Assembly (NCBI GenBank): GCA_964367685.1
Contig: CAYIYM010000007.1
Span: forward strand, 23,942 to 87,941
Reading direction: 5' to 3'
Source: CAUPWF01 sp964367685
Lineage (GTDB): Bacteria > Bacillota > Clostridia > Lachnospirales > Lachnospiraceae
Length of the DNA stretch: 64,000 nt
The notes beneath the pieces were generated by a model, which worked only from the letters and a program-made list of their open reading frames with translations, was not told where the DNA came from and did not search any database. Positions 27,014-36,521 of the stretch are shown piece after piece. Numbering within the stretch: the stretch's first letter is position 1; each line of letters starts with the position of its first letter. The position numbers and the translations under genes were made by a program.

Positions 27014-28036
27014 TTATCCCTCCCTCATCTTATATACATCTGTTGGTTCTTCACTCACATTTCGGTCGATTTTGACTGCCATATTCTTATTATGTATTCC
27101 CATTTCTCCGATAAACCAAGGTTGATTTTCGACATAAATCAATATTTCAGAATCCTTGCTCTTATTCAAATCAATCACGTCGCCTACTTGAAGGTCATAT
27201 ATATCTTGTAAACTAATTACTGCTTCACCTAATTCTGCTCTTACCTCTAACTTCGTCTTTGTTAATTGCTCCATAATCTGATCACGGCAACTGACTTCCT
27301 TCTCTTTAATAATTGCCTTGATTTTTTTCTTATCAATACTCTCGAAGATACTTGTCAAGAAGCTTCCCGTAACACAAAATGTAAATTTCCCTTTTACATC
27401 CTGCATCTTAATTGACAACGTAATAAGCGCCACAGATTCATCCATACTAATTTCTTTGAATAATTCTGGATCTTCTTCAAGAATTCTATCGCTTAGCTTC
27501 AAATCCACATAATTTGACCAGGTTTCATCTGTAATACCTAACAGTAAATCTGCAATCTCTTTATAAAGCGCTGTTTCAATTTCTGTATAGCTATAAGAAG
27601 AATCTACTTCATCATCTACTTCCATTCCCCCAAGTAATCGATCAATCATATTAACCATTAAATTAGGTTCCATGTGAAAAAGAATGGGTTTTGGCTGTGA
27701 TTTATCTGCCAATCTTACATTCATTTTCATCATAATATCATTTTCTGATAGAAGACCAAAAAACTCCGAGTATCGTCCTTCGTCTAGGGATTCTACCTCT
27801 ACCTCACAAGAAGTTCTTAATAATCCGTTTAATTGAAAAGAAGCGATTCTTCCATAATTATCATAGACACTTCTTAGAAGGCGAAATTTATCTCTCTTAA
27901 ATCGTTTCGGGCTGTTAAAATCATAAGCTTTCCACTGCTTGTGATTACTATTTTCTACATCCCCAGATTCTTTATTATTCTTCATAATCGATAACACTAA
28001 CTCATCTATCTGATTCTGCGTTAATACTTCTGCCAT
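27014..28036 (-). CDS. fliM: Flagellar motor switch protein FliM
   Basis: 340 residues from the ATG at 28036 (RBS AGAGGTGAGG); an in-frame GTG lies three codons upstream. The N-terminal LTQNQIDELV is the CheY-P docking peptide, slightly altered from LSQxEIDALL. The middle CheC-like domain and C-terminal FliN-like domain (VGDVIDLNKSKDSEILIYV) follow. C-ring component. Confidence 0.95.
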   Translation of the reverse strand: MAEVLTQNQIDELVLSIMKNNKESGDVENSNHKQWKAYDFNSPKRFKRDKFRLLRSVYDNYGRIASFQLNGLLRTSCEVEVESLDEGRYSEFFGLLSENDIMMKMNVRLADKSQPKPILFHMEPNLMVNMIDRLLGGMEVDDEVDSSYSYTEIETALYKEIADLLLGITDETWSNYVDLKLSDRILEEDPELFKEISMDESVALITLSIKMQDVKGKFTFCVTGSFLTSIFESIDKKKIKAIIKEKEVSCRDQIMEQLTKTKLEVRAELGEAVISLQDIYDLQVGDVIDLNKSKDSEILIYVENQPWFIGEMGIHNKNMAVKIDRNVSEEPTDVYKMREG

Positions 28037-28073
28037 TATCCTCACCTCTGCATCCTAGGTTCTGGTGAATTAT

Positions 28074-28835
28074 CTACTCCCCATATACCTCGTTATAGTA
28101 ATCTTCCAGACTCTTTTGAACTTCTCCATTTTTTGTAATCAGTATTTCAACTCGTCTATTATTTGCACGCCCTTCTGGCGTATCAAATGTATCAATTGGC
28201 CTGAATTGTCCATATGCTTCTTGTACCAATTTTCCAGGATCAATCAAATTCTTTTCTTGAATATACGTAACTACTACCGCCGTCCTCATGGCTGCAAGTG
28301 TTCGATCTGTTAATACTTCATTTGGTATATCAGGCTCTGCTTGTGAAGTATGTCCAAATACTCGAAGTTCTTGGATTACATCTGCTGACGGAGCAATCGC
28401 TTCTGCGAACTGATCTAGCAATACCTTCCCTTCGTCTTTTAAAACATAACGATCGCCGTCGAAAAATACAGAATTTTTAAATGTAATAAATTGATATCCA
28501 TCACCCTTTGCCACCTGTACTTCTTCGCCTAATACTTCCTCTAATTCGGTTAATCTTTCATACATTTCTTCAAATTTGGCATCCTCAACTTCTTGATTCG
28601 CCTCCTGTTCTCCTGACGTAGGGTCTTTATTCGCATCTGACGGAATATCCGCAAACCCTGGTGCTACTACCTCTACTTCTGGATTTAAGCTCTTAACAAG
28701 GTTTGCATACTTTCCTTGATCTATAGATGAGATGGAGTAAAGCAACACAAAAAAACAAAGCAATAGTGTTACTAAATCACCATATGTGTCCATCCAATTG
28801 GCTCCACCTTCTGAACTGCCCTTACGTTTTTTCAT
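28074..28835 (-). CDS. motB: Flagellar stator protein MotB
   Basis: 253 residues: short basic N-terminus, one membrane helix with the proton/ion-binding Asp at residue 20 (TYGDLVTLLLCFFVLL), linker, and an OmpA-like peptidoglycan-binding domain (VFGHTSQAE, ANNRRVEI). Forms the stator with MotA, encoded just upstream. RBS GGAAG. Confidence 0.94.
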   Translation of the reverse strand: MKKRKGSSEGGANWMDTYGDLVTLLLCFFVLLYSISSIDQGKYANLVKSLNPEVEVVAPGFADIPSDANKDPTSGEQEANQEVEDAKFEEMYERLTELEEVLGEEVQVAKGDGYQFITFKNSVFFDGDRYVLKDEGKVLLDQFAEAIAPSADVIQELRVFGHTSQAEPDIPNEVLTDRTLAAMRTAVVVTYIQEKNLIDPGKLVQEAYGQFRPIDTFDTPEGRANNRRVEILITKNGEVQKSLEDYYNEVYGE

Positions 28836-28887
28836 ATTCTTTCACTTCCTTACCCTAAAATTTGTCTTACTCTTTACCTATTCTTTT

Positions 28888-29700
28888 TTACTTTTTCTTC
28901 TTTCCTTTTCCAGAATCCCCATCTCCACCAAGCACTTTCACACGTGCCTTTTCTCTTAACAATGAAGCTAATCTCTCTTTCAAGGCCTTGGGATTTTCAC
29001 CTGCTTGAATTCCTACAATCCCTTCTATAATCACAGTTTTGTATAAGATCTCTTCGTCATTACGAACACGTAATTTCTTCGCAATTGGTGCGAAAATAAG
29101 ATTGGAAAATAAACATCCATACAATGTTGTAATCATGGCAATCGCCATACTTGTTCCAAGAGTATCTGATGCCCCAGATGACATATCCATGTTTTGAAGC
29201 ATGTTAATCAATCCTATCAGAGTACCAATCATACCAAAGGCGGGCGCATATCCTGCCGCCTTATCATAAATCTGGATTTCACCTTCATGACGTGCATCCA
29301 TACTTGCCACATCGGCTTCCAGCATTGCCAATACTTTTTCTGGTTCTGTTGCATCAACTACCATCATTAATCCACTTTTGATAAATGGATCTGTTTGTTG
29401 ATTTGCTTGTTCTTCCAATGCAAGTAGGCCACTACTTCTAGCTATTTGAGCAAATTCCACTAGTGTCTCTATAATTGGTTCTACTTTATACTGTTTCCCT
29501 GAAAGTAATTTTTTCGTATGTTTGAATACATTTTTTAGTGTACCAAACGGAAAACTAGCAATAACTGCTGCCAGAGTTCCTCCTAAAACAATCATAAAAC
29601 TGGCAGGATCAAAAAAATCTGCAAGGTCTCCACTTGACATTATCGAAAATATAATAAGTCCTAGTCCGCCCAAAATACCTACAAATGTGGTTACATCCAT
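28888..29700 (-). CDS. motA: Flagellar stator protein MotA
   Basis: 270 residues with four membrane helices and the conserved YAPAFGMIGTLIGL with its Pro in helix 3. The cytoplasmic loop (ALEEQANQQTDPFIKSGLMM) contacts FliG. The C-terminus is unusually Lys/Gly-rich. Paired with motB; in many Firmicutes motAB lie outside the fla operon, but in clostridia they are often inside as here. Confidence 0.94.
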   Translation of the reverse strand: MDVTTFVGILGGLGLIIFSIMSSGDLADFFDPASFMIVLGGTLAAVIASFPFGTLKNVFKHTKKLLSGKQYKVEPIIETLVEFAQIARSSGLLALEEQANQQTDPFIKSGLMMVVDATEPEKVLAMLEADVASMDARHEGEIQIYDKAAGYAPAFGMIGTLIGLINMLQNMDMSSGASDTLGTSMAIAMITTLYGCLFSNLIFAPIAKKLRVRNDEEILYKTVIIEGIVGIQAGENPKALKERLASLLREKARVKVLGGDGDSGKGKKKK

Positions 29701-29703
29701 TTC

Positions 29704-29907
29704 CTATACCTCCTTAAAGATTAACTCCTTAAAACAAACTTGTTCGAATCGCTCAATCTTTGCAATAATCTCGTCTTTATTTTCCTTCACAATATGATAT
29801 TTTCCATTTAACATTACTACCTTAGATTCAGGAATGATTTCAATAAATTCAATCTGTCTTGAATTAATTAAGATTGGCTCCCGATTTATTTTCGTTAATT
29901 CAATCAT
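29704..29907 (-). CDS. flbD: FlbD family flagellar protein
   Basis: 67 residues beginning MIELTKINREPILINSRQIE, with IPESKVVMLNGKYHIVKE, the FlbD (SwrD) family of Gram-positive fla operons. The B. subtilis homologue SwrD raises motor power through the stators. Here the gene lies directly before motA (3 bp), which fits that role. RBS GGGATATCT. Confidence 0.92.
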   Translation of the reverse strand: MIELTKINREPILINSRQIEFIEIIPESKVVMLNGKYHIVKENKDEIIAKIERFEQVCFKELIFKEV

Positions 29908-29928
29908 AGATATCCCTTCTAACGACTA

Positions 29929-30882
29929 CTATCGTTTCATATTCACCAGTTGCTCTAACATTTCATCTGTAACTGTAATAATTTTCGAATTGGCTTGATA
30001 CCCTCTTTGGGTTGTAATCATACTTGCCATATCCGTTGCCAAGTCAACATTTGACATCTCTAAGTTATTGTTCAAAATCTGTCCTGTTGTAGTTGCTATT
30101 GTTTGAATTGCTTGTACTTGTCCTGCATTATCCCCAATTTCATATGTATATCCTGAGCTTTGAACAAGTCCGTCTACATTTTCCACAGAAGCGATTGCCA
30201 TTTGTCCAATTAAAATTACATTATTATCTTTATCAATTCCGCTTAACATCCCATCTGTTGAGATTTTGTAATTCTGGATATCATAACGTTCTGGCGGTGT
30301 TGACCCTGGCATTATTGGTATCTGTAATGGCTTCACAGTAGTTGTATTCATTACAGGATTTCCATCTGCATCGAATTCTGGTACTGGAGTTCCTGTGGTG
30401 TTATCTACAGCTTGTTCAAATCCATATACATAATTGCTGCCATTATCAACCAAGTATCCGTTATCATCAACTGAGAAAATCCCAACACGCGATAACTTTA
30501 AATTTCCCGATGGCAAATCATTAAATGGTACCCCTGTTGCTGGGTCTGCTGCCATTCCACCTACCACGAAAAATCCTGTTCCAGTGATCATACAATCAAG
30601 CGGGCGACCTGTATATCCCCAACTTCCTGATCCAAAATTCGTACTAATAGATCCTAGATTAACTCCATAACCAATCTGAGAAGGGTTTGTCCCCCCCAAG
30701 CCACCTGGTGTTTCGTTTCCACCTGTACTATTTACCAAGTTAAAATACATCGCATCTTCAAAATTCGCACTTCTTGACTTAAATCCCCATGTATTTACAT
30801 TTGCTATATTATTACTAATTACATCCATTTTGGATTGATGTGTTCTTAGTCCTGAAATTGCTGCATACATTGATCTAACCAT
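29929..30882 (-). CDS. flgE: Flagellar hook protein FlgE
   Basis: 317 residues. N-terminal MYAAISGLRTHQSKMDVISN with NVNTWGFKSR, then GTGFFVVGG, and C-terminal NLEMSNVDLATDMASMITTQ identify a hook protein. It is shorter than most FlgE (~400), lacking much of the outer hook domain, but its position between the TIGR02530 gene and flbD is that of flgE. RBS AAAGGAG. Confidence 0.88.
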   Translation of the reverse strand: MVRSMYAAISGLRTHQSKMDVISNNIANVNTWGFKSRSANFEDAMYFNLVNSTGGNETPGGLGGTNPSQIGYGVNLGSISTNFGSGSWGYTGRPLDCMITGTGFFVVGGMAADPATGVPFNDLPSGNLKLSRVGIFSVDDNGYLVDNGSNYVYGFEQAVDNTTGTPVPEFDADGNPVMNTTTVKPLQIPIMPGSTPPERYDIQNYKISTDGMLSGIDKDNNVILIGQMAIASVENVDGLVQSSGYTYEIGDNAGQVQAIQTIATTTGQILNNNLEMSNVDLATDMASMITTQRGYQANSKIITVTDEMLEQLVNMKR

Positions 30883-30925
30883 TTTAATCTCCTTTTCATT
30901 TGAATATCATTGATTCCCGTATATG

Positions 30926-30946
30926 TTCTTGCCATTCGGGCAAGAA
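30926..30946. other. Hairpin between TIGR02530 gene and flgE
   Basis: A perfect 8-bp stem TTCTTGCC / GGCAAGAA around a 5-nt loop, in an 89-bp gap within the operon. No T-run follows, so it is not a usual terminator; it might be an RNA processing or stability element. Confidence 0.5.
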
Positions 30947-30971
30947 ACGAAGCTTCCAAAAATGGTCCAGC

Positions 30972-31367
30972 CTATAAGATTACGGTACTATCAATATTAG
31001 TAAATATGTTTTCTCTCATTTCTCTTGCATTCATGGTAGTAATAACTGTATTATTTGGAACATTTACTACAAATGCACTTTGCGGTCCTATGATTACGAC
31101 ATCTTTGGCACCTTTTTCTCTCGCCCGATCTACTGCATTAGATAAATCTTGAAGTAAATCCTGGGTCAGCACAACGCCTCTTTCTTCTACTCTTTTTGTT
31201 GCATGTTTTGAAAATTGCAAATTTGTTTTTGTCCACTCTTTTTGTAATGCATCTTCAAAACTTGTTTTTACATCTGCACTTACATTTGAAGTCTTTGGAG
31301 TCGGCTGATTGTATACTTCATGCTGAAGTCTCAATTTTTGAATATCATTTAATTGATCTATTGCCAT
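30972..31367 (-). CDS. TIGR02530 family flagellar operon protein
   Basis: 131 residues. FSKHATKRVEERGVVLTQ and KGAKDVVIIGPQSAFVVNVP are motifs of the family named TIGR02530, found between flgD and flgE in Firmicutes (YlzI/FlgO region in Bacillus). No membrane segment. Function unknown, but strict position suggests hook assembly. Confidence 0.85.
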   Translation of the reverse strand: MAIDQLNDIQKLRLQHEVYNQPTPKTSNVSADVKTSFEDALQKEWTKTNLQFSKHATKRVEERGVVLTQDLLQDLSNAVDRAREKGAKDVVIIGPQSAFVVNVPNNTVITTMNAREMRENIFTNIDSTVIL

Positions 31368-31377
31368 TGCGTTCTCC

Positions 31378-31845
31378 TTATATTTCTGGATCTATGGTTT
31401 CATCTACATTAGAGTCCGTCACTGGTACATTAGGAATATCTCCCACTGCCATAATTTGTCCCATGGAATATGCCGTTCCATCTACATATATAATCGGATC
31501 ATTGCCAAGGATTACACCTGTTACCACCCCAGATACATTTACACCTGTTCCTAGTCCATTCATATCTACTTCTGCAACAATTACTTCCTTTCCCATCATC
31601 GAAGATGCATAAGTTGTCATGTTCATAGCCGACATCTGTGTAATTGCATCAATCATCTGTGTTTGTACCATCTGCTCCATCATTTGTGCAGTATCCATTG
31701 GATTGTCTGCATCTTGATATTTCAGCTGAGCTGCTAACAACTCATAGAAATCATTCATCGTCAAAGTTCCTGGTGCTTCGTTAGTTGATGTTGCCATTGT
31801 TGCATTATAAAGATTTGTATTATTTATTCCATTAACATCCGGCAT
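31378..31845 (-). CDS. flgD: Flagellar hook capping protein FlgD
   Basis: 155 residues from the ATG at 31845 (AAAGGAG at 7 nt). Motif MNDFYELLAAQLKYQDADNP is the FlgD signature. It is the scaffold for hook growth and is lost on completion. Short form lacking the extra C-terminal domains of enterobacteria, as in Bacillus. Between fliK and the TIGR02530 gene. Confidence 0.94.
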   Translation of the reverse strand: MPDVNGINNTNLYNATMATSTNEAPGTLTMNDFYELLAAQLKYQDADNPMDTAQMMEQMVQTQMIDAITQMSAMNMTTYASSMMGKEVIVAEVDMNGLGTGVNVSGVVTGVILGNDPIIYVDGTAYSMGQIMAVGDIPNVPVTDSNVDETIDPEI

Positions 31846-31860
31846 TTTCATTCTCCTTTC

Positions 31861-32919
31861 TTACTGCACTAATCCAAGCCTTAGATGTTGTAAAAAATTC
31901 ATACTTTCATGAATTGTGGCTTGTGTTGTGCTTGTTTGACTTTGTTCTTGCTCATCTCGCTGTTGTTGCGAATGACCTTGGTTTTGCTGATTTTCTTGTT
32001 GCAAATAATCGCTTCTTGTTGTTTCTACCACTACTTCAGTCTGTGTTCCTGTTCTTGTTTCAATCATGCTAGCAATGTCATCTGCGTTAGAAGACATAAA
32101 TTGTAGTGCCTTTGGATCATTACATAGAATTGAAATTGTTGTTTGCCCTGCTTCATACACTGCTTTGATAGATATTTCTGTCATAAAAGTTGGCCTTAAA
32201 TTAATTTCAAATCTTTCTGACTTGGCAAGAATCTGTTTCTCAATAGATTGTTGTACGTCTTCCCATTTTGCTAAATCCATACTTGGATTTACTATACTCT
32301 GCTTGCTTTCAACTATGTTGCTTCCAATTCCACCCGTTGTCTGTTTTAGCCATTCGTGACTGTTAACTTCTTCTTTTTTCTGTAACGGTTTTTCTACTTC
32401 TTGATGATTTTCCATTGTAGTTGCAATAGCATTTTCCTGGTTAGGTAACAAGTTACTTTTGTCTGTAAGCGGTCCGTCACTTTTAATAATAGACTCTTGC
32501 TGTTTCAGTTCAGCACTTACATTCTGAGTACCTTCTCCTAATAGATGCATCTCGTTCTGATATTGCCCTGCTGGCTTTTGAACTTGGAACGCTTCTTCCG
32601 TTGCTGTTAATTGCCCGCTTGCTACTTCTTTTGTTATATCCTTGTCACTTTGATCCATTACTACTCCTAGTAATTCTCCATTCTGACTATTGGCATTCAT
32701 TCCACTTCCTAGGATTACATCTCCCTTAACCACTTCATCTGCCGTTTGTTGATACAACTGCGGGAACACTTGCATTTGAAATTGTTGCATCAATTGTTCA
32801 TGAAAACTTGCGCTATCTTCTAGCTTTGCTTCCGTTTTTGCCTCTGTCTTTGCTTCTGTCTTCGTTGAATGCTTCATAGAACTGTTGGTTGGAACACTCG
32901 GTACCACCATTGTATTCAT
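31861..32919 (-). CDS. fliK: Hook-length control protein FliK
   Basis: 352 residues: a low-complexity N-terminal ruler rich in Gln, Ser, Thr with a TEAK-TEAK-TEAK triple repeat (about residues 20-33), then a C-terminal domain (RFEINLRPTFMTEISIKAV and following) of the FliK hook-length type, and a Gln-rich tail. Measures hook length and triggers FlhB switching. Position fliJ-fliK-flgD is standard. Confidence 0.88.
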   Translation of the reverse strand: MNTMVVPSVPTNSSMKHSTKTEAKTEAKTEAKLEDSASFHEQLMQQFQMQVFPQLYQQTADEVVKGDVILGSGMNANSQNGELLGVVMDQSDKDITKEVASGQLTATEEAFQVQKPAGQYQNEMHLLGEGTQNVSAELKQQESIIKSDGPLTDKSNLLPNQENAIATTMENHQEVEKPLQKKEEVNSHEWLKQTTGGIGSNIVESKQSIVNPSMDLAKWEDVQQSIEKQILAKSERFEINLRPTFMTEISIKAVYEAGQTTISILCNDPKALQFMSSNADDIASMIETRTGTQTEVVVETTRSDYLQQENQQNQGHSQQQRDEQEQSQTSTTQATIHESMNFLQHLRLGLVQ

Positions 32920-32966
32920 AGGTTTCCTCCTTTCTTCTTTATCGTAAATTCTGTAATTTCAGAATC

Positions 32967-33413
32967 TTACTTCTTTTGTACAGCCGACTGATTAGACACG
33001 AATTCTTCAATATATAATTCCTCTGCTTTTAACATATCCGCATCAAAGATAAGTCGCTTCCTTTCCCTTAATTTCTCAATTGTTGCAACTTCTGTTGTCG
33101 CTTCTACTAATTCTAATCGTTTATGCTCTCTTTGTTTTTCTAACTTTGCCAAAAGTTCTTTTTGTCTATCGATGGACTGCTCCATATTATGTAAAAACTG
33201 TTCAAGCAAAATCAGTTTCGACGCATAACAGCCTTTTCTTAACTCCTGTTCCATTTCACCACGATACTCCGCGTAATGTTGTTCTAGATTTTCTAACTTC
33301 TGTTCTTCCCGTCTTATATGATTATTGATAATCGCAAATTCGTTCTTAATATTATTCTCGACTTGCTCTTTGAAATCTAATACTTTTTGTAGTGAAAAGT
33401 TGAATTTCTTCAT
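32967..33413 (-). CDS. fliJ: Flagellar export protein FliJ
   Basis: 148 residues, an antiparallel coiled coil (NFSLQKVLDFKEQVENNIKN, LAKLEKQREHKRLELVEA) typical of FliJ, the central stalk of the FliH-FliI ATPase. Between fliI and fliK. RBS GGAG. Confidence 0.92.
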   Translation of the reverse strand: MKKFNFSLQKVLDFKEQVENNIKNEFAIINNHIRREEQKLENLEQHYAEYRGEMEQELRKGCYASKLILLEQFLHNMEQSIDRQKELLAKLEKQREHKRLELVEATTEVATIEKLRERKRLIFDADMLKAEELYIEEFVSNQSAVQKK

Positions 33414-33439
33414 TGATCATACAACTCCTTTTCTAAGCC

Positions 33440-34744
33440 CTAGCGTAGCAAAATAGATTTCATTTCTCTAATTATGTCCTCTTTTGAGAAATCTTCTCCT
33501 ACTTTTTGTTTTAAAAAATTATTAATTCTTTCTATTTTTGAAATTGCATAGTCTAATTTAGGATTTGACCCAGATTTGTATGCTCCAATAGATATCAAAT
33601 CTTCATTTTCTTCACATATGCTAATAAACTCTCTTATTTGTCCTGCCGATTCATAAAATTCCTCACTTACAATATCTTTCATAAGTCGTGAAATACTTGC
33701 AGTTACTTGGATTGCTGGAAAATGATTTTTATTTGCTAACTTCCTTGTCAATACAATATGTCCATCTAAAATCCCTCTTACTGTATCTGATACTGGCTCA
33801 TTCGTATCATCGCCTTCTACTAATACCGTATAAACTCCTGTAATGGATCCTTTACTAAAGTTCCCACTTCGTTCAAGAAGTTTGGGGAATTCTGCATAAA
33901 TAGAAGGTGTATATCCTCTAGCAACAGGCGGCTCTCCAGTTGCTAGTCCTATTTCTCGTTGTGCCATTGCAAATCGAGTAAGGGAATCCATCATAAGAAG
34001 TACATCTTTCCCTTGATCTTTAAAATACTCTGCAATCGTTGTCGCAACCAATGGGCACTTCATTCGCAACATTGCTGGTTGATCAGATGTTGCAACCACA
34101 AGTACTGTGCGCTCCATTCCTTCCGGACCTAAGTCTCGCTCAATAAATTCTCGGACCTCACGCCCACGCTCTCCGACGAGTGCAATCACATTAATATCTG
34201 CTTCTACATTTCGAGCAATCATTCCTAGCAATGTACTTTTTCCTACTCCACTGCCAGAGAAAATTCCAATACGCTGCCCTTTTCCAATCGTATGTAGTCC
34301 GTCAATCGCCTTGATTCCAAAATGCAGTGTTTCGCGAATAGGCGGTCTAGACAAGGGATTTATTTTGGGTGTTTCAACAAAGTAGTGTTTTTCGGATTCA
34401 AATGACCCCTTCCCATCCAATGGATTCCCCATGGCATCAATCACTCTACCGCGTAGAAAATTCCCCACTGGAATCTTAAGACGCTTTTTTGTATTTCTAA
34501 CAAAGCTTCCTGCTCCAATTCCCACTAGATTTTCATAGGCCATTAATTGAACTTTATTCCCTTGAAATCCGACAACTTCAGCTGGTATTTGTTTTTTTTG
34601 TTCATCATTATAGATAAGAACAATATCACCAATATTTGCTTCGCCCCCGGATGCAGTCATTGCCATACCTGTAACATTTTCAATTTTCCCAATATGACTA
34701 ATTGTATCTGCCTTCGTAATCATATTCGGTATATGCTTCAACAT
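33440..34744 (-). CDS. fliI: Flagellum-specific ATPase FliI
   Basis: 434 residues, F1-beta-like. Walker A GSGVGKST (164-171), Walker B LLMMDSLTRFAMAQ, and the FliI-type GEPPVARGYTPS. Drives export with FliH and FliJ at the cytoplasmic face. RBS GGGGTGG before ATG. Confidence 0.96.
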   Translation of the reverse strand: MLKHIPNMITKADTISHIGKIENVTGMAMTASGGEANIGDIVLIYNDEQKKQIPAEVVGFQGNKVQLMAYENLVGIGAGSFVRNTKKRLKIPVGNFLRGRVIDAMGNPLDGKGSFESEKHYFVETPKINPLSRPPIRETLHFGIKAIDGLHTIGKGQRIGIFSGSGVGKSTLLGMIARNVEADINVIALVGERGREVREFIERDLGPEGMERTVLVVATSDQPAMLRMKCPLVATTIAEYFKDQGKDVLLMMDSLTRFAMAQREIGLATGEPPVARGYTPSIYAEFPKLLERSGNFSKGSITGVYTVLVEGDDTNEPVSDTVRGILDGHIVLTRKLANKNHFPAIQVTASISRLMKDIVSEEFYESAGQIREFISICEENEDLISIGAYKSGSNPKLDYAISKIERINNFLKQKVGEDFSKEDIIREMKSILLR

Positions 34745-34762
34745 ATCCGATTTCCACCCCTC

Positions 34763-35506
34763 TTACATCCGAGCATCGTTTACAATATCTCGAATAGCTT
34801 CTATTTGTGTTTCTACGCTAATGTCAATCACTTCATCTGGCATTTCAATAATACAAATTCCTAGTGGTTCTTCATCCATCAAGATGACCTTCACACTTTC
34901 TGCTAATTTCGACAGACTGCCAATAAACTGCGAATCCCCTTGAACTTGCATGGCTACTCCACCTGTACCGATGTAAACTTTTGCCCATACAACTTTTTTT
35001 AGTTTATCTGTAGCAGCTAAAATCATGCGTTGAATTACGCTTTCGCTAGACTTTAAACTTGTCTGTACAATCTTCTCTCCAACTGCAAGTGATATGTTCT
35101 TCAAATCATCTAAATAGGATTCTAGGTACAACTCCCTCTGTTCCTCCATATCTTCTATGCAATTTGCAATTTTTTCCTGTAGTCCTTCAAGTGCTTTCTT
35201 TTGACTTTCTTTAGCCTCTTGTAATCCAATTGCATACCCAACTTCATAACCTTCTGCATGACCCTTGATTTTACCTTCTTCATAGCCCTTTGCAATGGAT
35301 TCTTGCCTTAATTGATCCCTCTCTGCCTCGAAGGTCTCTTCTTCATGTTTTTTTCCTTGCTCTTGACTTATATCTATTCCCTCTTGCACCATTGATCCTT
35401 CCAATTCCTCAAAAGGATTTAATGCAATTGGACTCGAAGCACTTGGAAAGTCATACAATTCAATTTTGGGGTTTTCATAATTGTCACGTTTTACAATTCT
35501 ATACAA
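34763..35506 (-). CDS. fliH: Flagellar assembly protein FliH
   Basis: 247 residues with a long coiled coil (EEETFEAERDQLRQESIAK) containing Gly-spaced repeats (GYEEGKIKGHAEGYEVGYAIG) and a C-terminal VATP-synthase-E-like domain: the FliH pattern, the negative regulator of FliI. The apparent start is a TTG overlapping the fliG stop, with AAAGGATG upstream; a non-ATG start fits translational coupling. Confidence 0.9.
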   Translation of the reverse strand: MYRIVKRDNYENPKIELYDFPSASSPIALNPFEELEGSMVQEGIDISQEQGKKHEEETFEAERDQLRQESIAKGYEEGKIKGHAEGYEVGYAIGLQEAKESQKKALEGLQEKIANCIEDMEEQRELYLESYLDDLKNISLAVGEKIVQTSLKSSESVIQRMILAATDKLKKVVWAKVYIGTGGVAMQVQGDSQFIGSLSKLAESVKVILMDEEPLGICIIEMPDEVIDISVETQIEAIRDIVNDARM

Positions 35507-36521
35507 CTACATCATCCTTTCCGCCTTTTCCGATCATAATTTCTCCTTCTTCATCTAGCTTACGGATAAGGTTAACAATTTTTTGTTGTGCTTCTTCCAC
35601 ATCTCGGAGTCGAATATTAAATGTAACTTCAATGTCAGACTGGATTGTCTCCGCCATACGAGCCGACATATTGCTAAAGAATAGTTCTGATAATTCCTTA
35701 CCAGCATTTTTAAGCGCATATACAAGGTCTTTGGTATCGCAATCTCTGATAAATCTCTGTACCGAACGATCGTCCATACTTAAAATATCGCTGAATACAA
35801 ACATCTTCTTTCTGATAGAATCTGCAAGTTCTGGGTTTTCCTTTCCCATCTCCTCGAAAATGAACTTCTCATTGCTTCGATCCATGTAATTCATTACATC
35901 TGCTACATAATCGATACCACCAATTGTTGTAACTTCTGAATTTAAAATCTTATCAAAACGCTTCAACAGCTGTGCTTCTACTATTTTTACAATTTCTGGA
36001 GATGCACTCTCAAGTTTCGCGATACGTTCAACCACTTTTATTCTCTTATCTTCAGACAGTTCTGCTATTAAGCTAGCCGCCTTATCTGGTTCAATATAAG
36101 ATAATACAAGTGCCGTTGCTTGTAATCGTTCTCTTTGAAGTGCAGCATAGATGTGTTTTGCATCCATGCGATTCAAGAAATCAAAAGAATGTCCCTTTAG
36201 AAATTTCGTTGTTTTTGCTAACAACTCCATAGCAACCGCTTCGCCATATGTTCTCTCTAATACAGCTCTTGCGTACTCCATTCCACCGTCTGTTACCACC
36301 TTTTGTGTCATACAAGAACGATAAAACTCCTCCAAAACTTCTTCTGTTTGATCTGAGTTTAAATGATTTAATTTTGCAACCTCTAATGTGAGCTGCTCTA
36401 CTTCTTCTTGGGACAAATAACGATATACTTCTGCTGCTGCGTCGACACCAAGTGCCGCTACAACTGCCGCTGCCTTTTGTTCATAAGCTAAAGGTTTTTG
36501 TTTCGCTGTATTATCCGCCAT
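35499..36521 (-). CDS. fliG: Flagellar motor switch protein FliG
   Basis: 340 residues from the ATG at 36521 (GGAGG 8 nt upstream). Motifs KAAAVVAALGVDAAAEVYRY at the N-domain, EEMGKENPELADSIRKKMF in the middle and VYALKNAGKELSELFFSNMS plus charged C-terminal torque helix (LRDVEEAQQKIVNLIRKL) identify FliG. Starts within the fliF stop region. Confidence 0.95.
   Translation of the reverse strand: MADNTAKQKPLAYEQKAAAVVAALGVDAAAEVYRYLSQEEVEQLTLEVAKLNHLNSDQTEEVLEEFYRSCMTQKVVTDGGMEYARAVLERTYGEAVAMELLAKTTKFLKGHSFDFLNRMDAKHIYAALQRERLQATALVLSYIEPDKAASLIAELSEDKRIKVVERIAKLESASPEIVKIVEAQLLKRFDKILNSEVTTIGGIDYVADVMNYMDRSNEKFIFEEMGKENPELADSIRKKMFVFSDILSMDDRSVQRFIRDCDTKDLVYALKNAGKELSELFFSNMSARMAETIQSDIEVTFNIRLRDVEEAQQKIVNLIRKLDEEGEIMIGKGGKDDVVV

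Noticed and set aside
32824..32865. Tandem repeat coding TEAK-TEAK-TEAK in fliK
   Set aside because: A short in-frame repeat in a low-complexity ruler region; not a mobile or CRISPR repeat.
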